From assembly GCA_936440205.1 (NCBI GenBank), contig OW387136.1:33895927-33959926 (forward strand): 64,000 nt of DNA, written 5' to 3'. This DNA comes from Lepidonotus clava (taxonomy: Eukaryota > Annelida > Polychaeta > Phyllodocida > Polynoidae). The translations under genes were made by a program, and so were the position numbers. Shown here one piece after another: positions 55,776 to 64,000 of the stretch. Every line of letters begins with the position of its first letter. The first letter of the stretch is position 1. The notes beneath the pieces are model-generated. The model did no database searches, was not told where the DNA came from, and saw only the letters and a list, made by a program, of their open reading frames with translations.

Positions 55776-58156
55776 GTAAGTGGGGTCCCTGTGACCTGGT
55801 CTGTGACGTAACCTACAGTCGTCGTTGTTTGAATTTTTATTTCTCATGAAAGTGTTACTCTAGCATGCCCAACCTTTCTAAAATTCCTTGGTGCGCCCCT
55901 GAAATGTGCTGGAATGCCAGTCGTCCCAGGGGCGTTTGGGAGACCCACCGAGAAGTAAATGTACTTGTTTATTCCTTATGTGCCATTTCACTTGTATACA
56001 GGATATCTCCGGCATTCAGATTGTGTTAGTGATTTGTTAGTGATTTGTCGGAGATCTGCAGATAGGCGATCCCTCTTTATCCCCGGTCTAAGCCCAGGGC
56101 CGGTGTAAATTCCCACTCTCCCTGTACTACTGGGACCTGTTTGGGTAGACGCAGGAGAGGCGTTAAACACACAGAAACCTGTTTACTCCTAGACATCCCG
56201 CCCCGATCGCGTTAGATGGATTATCTGACAGTACTTTCCTACAATTCCCCTATTAATCGAGGTTGTTTTACTAGTTATATTATGCGTTCTTTACAAAGTC
56301 CGTCAGATGTCATATCATTTTTACTATCATACTTTACGACATGAACAACTGAATAACAAAGACCAAAAGCTAGGAAGATCTGTCATTTTTGAAGACGACC
56401 AAATACAAAGAGTATCACCACTATTCTTTTATACGGAAAGGCTCGTGTGAAAGTAAGTTGAAGTGGATCTACTCGTGCCACTTGTAGCGTTGAAAAGTAA
56501 GCAATTTGATATTTCCGTTCATAATCTAATCAATTTTTGACATTTTGTAATTATGCCTTTACTTTAAAGGGACCGACGCGCGAATATTATTATGTATCAA
56601 AAGAACTTAGTATTGCCACTTAGACTGTAATAGTATTAACAGCCATTCATTTAAACACTAATATTCATAATCTTATATTTAAAAAATGGCAAAACTGTGA
56701 ACGTTGTATTTTGTCAGAGATTCTTATTTGAATGTAATGCCTCTATTCAATTATTTACCTTTTCAACTTCAATGCGAACACCGTGTATTCCTTTCATAAT
56801 AGATTAATACATGTATGTGCTAAACCGGGTCTTTATGCATGCCCTTAGGCAGAAACACTTATTGCTGAGCCCTGATCCTCTTCTCAAAGACGCGCGTGCA
56901 TGATATAAGGAGCGTGAAACTCTCCATATCACCAAGCGCTGCACCTATAACCTATTTCCGACCTAAAGTGTGCAAATTCAGGCTATAGGATGTGCTTTGG
57001 TTTTAAGCGATTCAAAAGCCAATTAATATTTTGTTTTAATCGACGAAAAAAAAGGTCAACTGTTGGTAAAATATTCCCGCTAGTCAAGTGTTGACAAGGT
57101 ACAAACCGCATGGCAGACCTCCTCGGATCTCGTTTACAAACAAGATTTTAAACGAGAACTTTTCATCAAAGAGATGTGGCTATCAAACGAGCGATGGAAT
57201 TCAATCTATGGGCCTTTGAGTGCTAAAAACCTCTCTCTGAAACTAAAGAAGTCCGTAGAAGAGTTCCTTTGCCTTTGCTCTAATTATAAATTTAAATAGC
57301 TTTACCCATCCTTGCCAGTGGCGTAAATAGGGGGGTTCCTGTGTGTCTGGAACACCCTTGAATTTCCCAATATATAAGTACAATATAAGAAATCTTGCCA
57401 AAAATGTAAGTCAGAACCCCCTTAGATTAACCTGGAAACTCCTTTAAATTTAGAGCTGACCGGTGGATCCTCGGTGGATCCCCGGTGGACCACGCGTGTG
57501 TTCAATCCGAGGTACGACGCATGGAAATGCTCTATATCAACTAGAGTGCTTAGAACTCCGCATTAATCCTCGGGTGATTCTACCAGCAATTGGCTTTTAC
57601 GGCGATGCGGATCAATCATGTACATTCCAATGCAACATGCTGTTCAAATATGCCGATTTTATTCATTTTCAATTAAATTTTGATAATTCATTTAAAACCC
57701 CGGGGTAGAATGAAATATAGGCTTAACTCATACAATTAGGATTCTTCAAGTAACATGGTGGTTTGGTATGGGTTATAGACATAGCCACGGACGTGCGCCT
57801 GAGGAAAACACTATCTTTCCTGCACTACTTCACTGTTATTTCACTCTGCCGCTTCGCCGATAGCGACCCGAGAGTCTTCTTTACACTGTAGTTGCCACTA
57901 TAGGTTGGCCCCGCCAGCCAAGATACAAGTGAAAAGTGAAAACTGCCTGACTGCCTTGGAGCCGCAGAGCATAGTAATTTTATTATGTCTGTATATATAT
58001 AGTTAGAGGGACCCATACCAGAGGCAGGTCGCGTGGTTATCGTTTCTGTCACGGAGGCCCACCTCGCGCAGAGTGTGGGTATCTAAAGGTGAAACGAAAA
58101 GGAAAAAGGAGAAATCTCAAATATAGCCAAAACCACTTAACTGTTATGTATGTTAA

Positions 58157-58159
<3 letters not shown>
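55776..58159 (+). other. Probable intron and non-coding DNA
   Basis: It starts with the donor GTAAGT. No following exon is supported. A single hAT-like end (CAGTGGCGTAAATAGG, 57316) has no partner. Confidence 0.4.
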
Positions 58160-58248
<89 letters not shown>

Positions 58249-58258
58249 CACACACACA
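58160..58258 (+). repeat. (CA)n microsatellite
   Basis: About 49 CA dinucleotides with two or three AA interruptions. Confidence 0.97.
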
Positions 58259-60174
58259 TGCTTAAGCTGTGACCCATACCAAGGCCCTTATCAGCTTGCC
58301 CTACATATCTAGCAAAGGCACTCAGGAGAAGCTATTTTACAATATACGTTTTAAACATTAATTTTTCCAATATTTATGATATATCAGGAGTTGTTTCTGT
58401 AGATTGGTTTCAAGAAATACGTATGTAATATAATATAAAGATTATAATTCTTTTTTATATAAGCAATCCTCGCAATAGACCTAAAGATATCGTTTGATGG
58501 ATACGTCTCTTAACATACGGGCTATGTGTGGCGATCCATCAATCAATTCTACTGAATAATTGACAGGCATAAGCATCCAGGTGCAATGTTTATAAATCTA
58601 ACGCTAATTTACGGTCGTAAGAATCTGACTGATATATGGAAAAAGGAAAGATCATTTATTATCTATAATGTACCGACAAAGTCATTTCATAGAAAATAAC
58701 ACCTTACATGACCAACTATAAGGTCTTCGTAGCCATCAAAATTTGATTATTTCACTTTTAATACCTCAAAGACAAAGATCCAGAAACACCCTTTATAATA
58801 GAGGGTATGACAATACGAATAATACAAATGTTGTGAATTTTCAAAAAGAAACTACTAGGGTAAAATTACTTTATTCGAAGTTATAGGATATGATAACTCC
58901 GACCCCGAATTCAAAAGGCATACATTCGTGTTACATTCTGGCCATAAGAGTTTTGTTACATGTAATATCTCATCTGAGTTATAAATTTCCTCGTGAAATT
59001 GAATTGGCTCTTTTGAAGGCAATGTGGTTTGTGCTTGAATTATTTCATCATGTTCATCTCTATGTGGTCCCATTGTCATCCTGACACGACCGACTGGAGG
59101 AACATACCCCTCCTTGTATGTGTATGTGTGGTGATTTCTTTTTAAAATGCATATATAAATAATTTTTTAAGAATCATCTGATGATTATGCGTGCATCCAA
59201 TGGCACCTATAACTGCTATACTGGAAGTTTTTAATTGCAACTACCCACATTGTTCAGGGGATGGGAGACCGGTTTAAGAATATGATTATATGGAATAAGT
59301 ACTGTAACGTAAATGTAAATTGTTAGTCGATATAATATAATTCCATCTGAAACACAAACACCACGTCAACTTTCAATCAAGTACACATGGCCTTGTTGCG
59401 GGCAACTCAATGAATTACGTTCATTAAATATGACTATTCAAAACCTAAGACCATAAAGGAAAGTAAGCCTATGCCTCGGACCTAATGATTAGTTGGGCTG
59501 ACGGCTGAACCAACTCTCTTAGGAATCATATTAAAAGATTATGAACACTTTTTAACTCACTTAGGAATTGTTTTAAAAGCATTTAAATCCTTTGGGAATT
59601 ATTCAGAAAGGGTTTCTTTAACAACTCAGCGTATATGGGGCGGTGTCATTTACAATGTATGACCACCGTTCTGCAAGTCACAGGCTCTCGTAATGTCCTA
59701 TTGAATAATGTACAGGCATCAGTGCGTGCACGATATAAGTAATGTTCATCAATTGTTTATCTGTGTACTTTACATTTAAACGTTCTTTAGAATTCTATCT
59801 CTCACGGATGGCTACTTGTGAAGTAAACAAAAGTTGGCCTATTTCCTTTGTTCTTCTAAATTCTGAGAAGTAAAAAAGAAGAGAATTGCGTAAAGTTTTC
59901 AAACTTTGGGCCTTCCATATGGTGACTACATATTGGATTCTCTACCCGTTGACCTCTTGATACTTCATGAAAGGCTCCTTTTGAAGAAGAGGAACGGGTC
60001 AGGGCCCCCTGGACCCCCCACTTGACTATTAAGTGGGGAGCTAAACTACAACAAGGAAGCCTGCACAGAACGTGAATATACGATATAATCTGAAATCTTG
60101 GGTCCGTTTTAGTGAATTTTCACTTTCAATAAGTTGCAAAGGAAACGCTGGACGACCTAGAACCCAGAAGATTA
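58259..60174. other. Non-coding; one coding-like short frame
   Basis: A 74-codon minus-strand frame (58855-59079) has a protein-like composition (HRDEHDEIIQAQTT, LLWPECNTNVCLL) and may be an exon or an old insert, but nothing identifies it. The rest shows no gene. Confidence 0.35.
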
Positions 60175-60470
60175 AAGCCATATTCCACTGTACGGTGGGA
60201 GACCATTATCGGTGGTCCTTTTTGCCACCGCAAGTAATTTCCGTTTCAGATACCAACATGTTGGTATCCGCCACCGCGAGCATTCCATTAAAGAAACTTT
60301 ATGAAATCATTTGTGGTGGTACCTGCATTGGCCTAATGCAAGTAACAACGCAAGTAACAATGCTAGCAATGTCTATATTAAGGTGCCTGATCTTACTTGC
60401 AATGGTGATGGACACTGCTATTAAAATTCCCACCACGAGCAAAACATCCCATAGTGGAATAAACTTCCAG
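60175..60470. mobile_element. MITE with TATTCCACT ends
   Basis: The left AAGCCATATTCCACTGTAC and the right, complemented, GTTTATTCCACTATGGG, are inverted. The inside has GCCACCGC and CAAGTAACAA words in both halves and a perfect 20-bp palindrome at 60249-60268 (GATACCAACA and its complement). Confidence 0.55.
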
Positions 60471-61099
60471 TCTCATTTGAACCGGTCTTCAATTTCTTTC
60501 CATTTGTTTTATGTGGGTAAGCTCCTACGTTCAAAGTATATTATAATCATGTCATAACGAAATGGGTTTTACATTAGACACTGGTCTGTTATTATATATG
60601 CATGCTTTCTCTTAAGGTGGTGCGACATGAAGTCCACTCACGCGACCACCTATTGTCCCTCCGCCGGACATTGAATGAATAACGAACAGCCAATCCTGGA
60701 CCATTTAAATTATGTTAAATGCGTTCGCCCATGCGTAAAAACAATCATGTATACATGATTCATAGGCATTCTCCCAGGGTAGGTACGGTTAGGGAATTAG
60801 GGTGGCTAACATTCACAGTATTTACATAAAAAGAGGTCCCGAGCACCTTGCCTATTCATTGCATACGGTTGAATGGTTTGATTTTTTTTCAAATGCTATA
60901 AATTTTATCTACATCAAAAGCTTTCTTGACTTGTCAGTTTGTACTTAATGGGTCACGAAACCCCTTACATTGTTAGTGGTAAAATTGTTTACCATTGCCT
61001 GAAGGGTTCCTTTCATCCAGAGGAATTCGTCATTGAGTGAGTAACGATTATGCTGCATTAGTTCAAAGGATTAGTTAGTGGGTGGACGGACCTCTGTCA
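60471..61099. other. Non-coding
   Basis: Nothing recognised. Confidence 0.35.
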
Positions 61100-61106
61100 T
61101 GGTACC

Positions 61107-61307
61107 TCACCATTCTGCATCGAGATCCACCTCTGCACCAGAAAATGAGTCTGTGATAGCAGGGTCTGCTGTGTAGGGAGAAAACTTGCCACCAGTGACG
61201 CTATCATAACTATGTCCTGTGCCTAAAAAGTAGTCCGTTGGGCCGAGGTAGGTGAAGAGGCAGAGTGATTCCTCATCTCCCCCTCTTCCATCTTCCAACC
61301 ATACCTG
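61107..61307 (-). CDS. Possible coding exon, unassigned
   Basis: On the minus strand an acceptor-like CTACCTTCCCGATGACAG precedes GTATGG, and an open frame of 66 codons follows. The composition is protein-like: ESLCLFTYLGPTDYF, then a Gly/Ser/Thr/Tyr-rich part and an acidic end AEVDLDAEW before TGA (or a donor ATG|GTGAGG at the same place). It could be the last exon of a minus-strand gene. A decayed tandem copy lies at 61489-61590, which supports a real, duplicated segment. No domain is recognised. Confidence 0.3.
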   Translation of the reverse strand, partial: QVWLEDGRGGDEESLCLFTYLGPTDYFLGTGHSYDSVTGGKFSPYTADPAITDSFSGAEVDLDAEW

Positions 61308-61488
61308 TCATCGGGAAGGTAGACTGAGGGAACTAGGGACTTAATGCTTTGTAAATATTTGTATTATTAACATAAGGTGGTGACCCTAAACCGTGCCTTT
61401 CCATTACCTGTTTACCGAACTGTTTACGATGTAATTGTATTTCAAAAAGCCTACACATTTGAAAACCTTTTTAATTGGTAAGGTTATG

Positions 61489-61590
61489 TCACCTCACCAT
61501 TCTCCAACGAGTTTCACCTCAATGCCAGAAATCTAGTCTGCTATGTAGTGAGTTGTACCTCATCTCCCCCTGCCCCACCGCCCCACCAAT
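61489..61590 (-). pseudogene. Decayed tandem copy of the 61107-61307 exon
   Basis: CACCTCACCATTCT, CACCTC, CCAGAAA and CTCATCTCCCCCT occur in the same order as in 61101-61283, with the middle deleted. The frame is lost. Confidence 0.45.
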
Positions 61591-62509
61591 GCTTTACCTG
61601 TCCCTCTACCTGACTCCTATACTCTTTCCAGAATGTAAGACAAACTCCGGGGACAAGCTGCGCTCAGTCTCCAAACCCTAATCACACCTCCCGCCCCCTC
61701 ACAGTGCTCTATTTGTACCTCCCTCCAGGGGCCTGTGTCGTAGATCTAGATCTCGAGTTTCCCTTGTTTTCGGGTTGCCCTCTCATGTTTATAAATAAAA
61801 CATTTTAATATAGAACATGCCCACGTCCGTTCCCTGTTACTAACCATTAATATCTCATACAGGGTAAAAGGTTCTTTTTTATTCTTAATCAACTATCTCA
61901 ATTCTAGATCTGTCCTATTTCACCAAAGCTTATTCCTGCAATTCTATAAACAAATCTGCCCTCTCCTCTCCCCCATGCCCTCCCATGCCCTGACTCCCAT
62001 AACCCCCCGACCCCCACCCTCACCCTCACCCCAGTCACCACCCCCTCCTACAGAGGTAACTTTCACAACATGAAGAAAAAGGATCCGAGGAATCCGGATC
62101 CCCGCCCCTCAGCCTTCCCTGCCTTTTGATGAAATTCCCTGGACGAAACTATATACACAATTAGGATAAAATGTTACGCTCGTGTGGACACATCTCATGG
62201 AGTCTTAATATTTAGTCTTTAGGGCCTATGTGGATCCCCTGCCATAAAAGCAAGATAAATGATTAAATCATATCAAATCCTGGATCTGCCCCTGCATTCT
62301 CTCACCTTTTTAATGGTTGATGTGGTCGTTGTCTGAACCCGGGATGGGGGGGGGGAGATATTTGGTCTAGAAATGGGCACCAGCTGTGGTCGGACCATCA
62401 AGGAGCTGTAGCTGTCAATCGCCAAATTCGCTGAAAAAGGGGGGCTGTCAAATCATCAAACCACGTTAAAGGATAAAAGTCAATTGTAGGTTATTGAATT
62501 CCTTCATAA
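61591..62509. other. Non-coding
   Basis: C/T-rich tracts at about 61960-62050. AATAAA at about 61794 is not tied to a gene. A partial copy of the edge repeat (GGGGGGCTGTCAAAT) lies near 62435. Confidence 0.35.
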
Positions 62510-62686
62510 AAGCTGTAAAACGAATTGTGACCTCCTGGAACTAGATTGTGACCAGGAAATTTGTAGGTTTACTTATTAATTTTCAGGGGCTGTCCATAAT
62601 GGATGCTGACAAAGGGTGGGCTGTCAGAGTATCCTAGTTTTTCTGGGAGCTGTAAAATCCCCAAAAAAGGGGAGGGGGGCTGTAGA
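62510..62686 (-). repeat. Dispersed repeat, copy B
   Basis: Reverse-oriented copy of 511-675, sharing GGGCTGTCAGAGTATC, GGGGCTGTCCAT and GAAATTTGTAG. By eye the two are about four-fifths identical. Confidence 0.6.
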
Positions 62687-64000
62687 TCTAACTTTTCGGA
62701 GTTGGTACCTACCCTCATATACTGAGAGCCCCCCCCCCCCCCCGAGGGATAAATCCAACATTTTGGAGGAGGGGGTCAAAAAAATAGGCAAAGTTCTAAA
62801 TGCTGCAACACATTTCCGCGTCTTTATTTTATTTGTTTTTTAAACAACATCTCCATATTCTTTGCTCGAAGTTATTCCGATACTGAACAATATTAAATAT
62901 TGATAATCTACCCCTACTTAACACAGGTTAGCCATGTTGTTTTAATTTACCCCTGCTTAGACCATTTTTGCCCCCATTGTTTCAATCCTGCTCATCACAG
63001 GTCTTCTCCCCTTTTTTAAATTGACAACCCCCACCCCCTCCCACAATACTGCATCCAGATGCAGGCTATGTGACTGGTACATCCCAGAATATCACCACAC
63101 TAGTTTTTATCCAATGGAAATGCTTCTTTCCTTCCAGACAGTGTAACGTATCAAGGATACAATTCACGAAGCAAGCTGTTTATTTCGGGATCAGTGCTGA
63201 AGGATAGTAAGGAGATTTGTAGAGGTCGCAGAGTAGGAAGTGCAAGTGGAAAAAAAGTCTATTGGTGGTAGTAAGTGGGTGTGTACAACGGTTGAGAACC
63301 AGGAAACGACCGGCCCCCACGCTGAGACGGGGTGAACTAATCCACCGTGTCAGCGTCTATGGGGCGCTAGGGTCAACGTCAACAAGAGAGAGTTTGTGAT
63401 GACCTTAAGGTATGAAGGTTGAGGGGTTTGACCTCTGTTTTACCCTTCAGGAAATAGGACATGGGTACGGCACATGGCCTTTAAGCAGCACGTCCATGAG
63501 GGTGTAACAGGTGCCATCGACTTCCAATGGCAGAGTTGACCAACAATTTAGCCACGGGTTCTGCTAGCAATAAGCCCATCCCAGTTTATACCAACATTAA
63601 AGTTTACCATGACATATTTTCAAAACTGCCTCCCTACTTATTCCCTGAGAACAATTGCATAATACAATTTAGTTGCTTAATACAATTTAGTTGACATATT
63701 GCCTCGGAAATTTGTAAAATGCAGCTATTATATTGACCTTTTCCTCATAGGAATCAACGCTAAAGCTTGTCAGCCCAACATATAATGTCCAACCTTTTTT
63801 TGCCCTAAAATACATTTCGATTAGCTGACAAACCTGCAAATCTGTCATTCGATAGAATTTAAGAAATTTAAATGTTTGAGCAATACTTGCAGATATAGAA
63901 AAATTCTATTTTTGCTTTTTTCAGTAAGCTTAAACCTTAGAAGTGACTTATGTTATTTTGTGCAACCCTTGTGCAACCCTGGAATAATTATACTCAATGT
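62687..64000. other. Non-coding to the window edge
   Basis: A C15 run lies at about 62730. The pyrimidine-rich CTTCTTTCCTTCCAG near 63125-63138 looks like a splice acceptor, but the downstream frame in phase 0 stops at once. No gene supported. Confidence 0.35.

Noticed and set aside
57316-57360. hAT-like end CAGTGGCGTAAATAGG
   Set aside because: No matching inverted partner within 1 kb, so an element could not be delimited.
58855-59079. 74-codon minus-strand frame with protein-like composition
   Set aside because: No splice sites, homologue or neighbour supports it; noted in the non-coding entry only.
60072-60557. 161-codon plus-strand frame
   Set aside because: It lies almost wholly inside the MITE at 60175-60470 and has no domain.
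63121-63295. Candidate second exon for the secreted-protein gene
   Set aside because: The acceptor CTTCCTTCCAG is good, but phase 0 meets a stop after two codons, and the first exon ends in phase 0.

Overview
This is nuclear DNA from an animal, most likely a marine invertebrate; I cannot name the species. The evidence is spliced exons with GT/AG borders, a CpG-rich promoter ahead of a signal-peptide exon, CR1/L2-like LINEs, tRNA-derived SINEs, many short inverted-repeat DNA transposons and minisatellites, and one very long Ty3/gypsy LTR element. No bacterial-style operon, rRNA gene, intact tRNA gene or CRISPR array is seen.

Layout. 0.5-7.8 kb holds a dispersed repeat, a decayed multi-exon gene on the minus strand (about 1.96-4.25 kb; a transposase-like family common in invertebrates), a cluster of four CCAAT boxes behind it, and three inverted-repeat elements. 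7861-26451 is one 18.6-kb LTR element with almost identical 605-bp LTRs and a 4-bp target duplication. It carries gag, pol, overlapping accessory frames, an env-like region resembling F-type fusion proteins, and a long 3' region with an antisense 216-codon ORF. 26.5-31.3 kb is AT-rich with two inverted-repeat elements, a set of repeated GCGTGAAAT motifs and a SINE. 31.55-35.06 kb is a nearly intact LINE. 35-50.9 kb is a mosaic of MITEs, minisatellites, a 39-bp-arm hairpin, a C-rich strand-asymmetric block and simple repeats. 51.7-53.4 kb is a broken minus-strand LINE. 54.7-55.8 kb is a CpG-rich promoter and the first coding exon of a secreted acidic protein, probably a peptide-hormone-like precursor whose other exons I could not find. 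55.8-64 kb is mostly non-coding, with a CA microsatellite, a MITE, a possible minus-strand exon with a decayed tandem copy, and an inverted copy of the repeat seen at the left edge.

The strongest host gene is the exon at 55551-55775. The most unusual object is the LTR element: its length, its env-like region and its antisense ORF with weak SGNH-hydrolase-like features are not the ordinary Ty3/gypsy plan. It is treated here as a recent fossil: nearly whole, with about one or two breaks in its coding regions.
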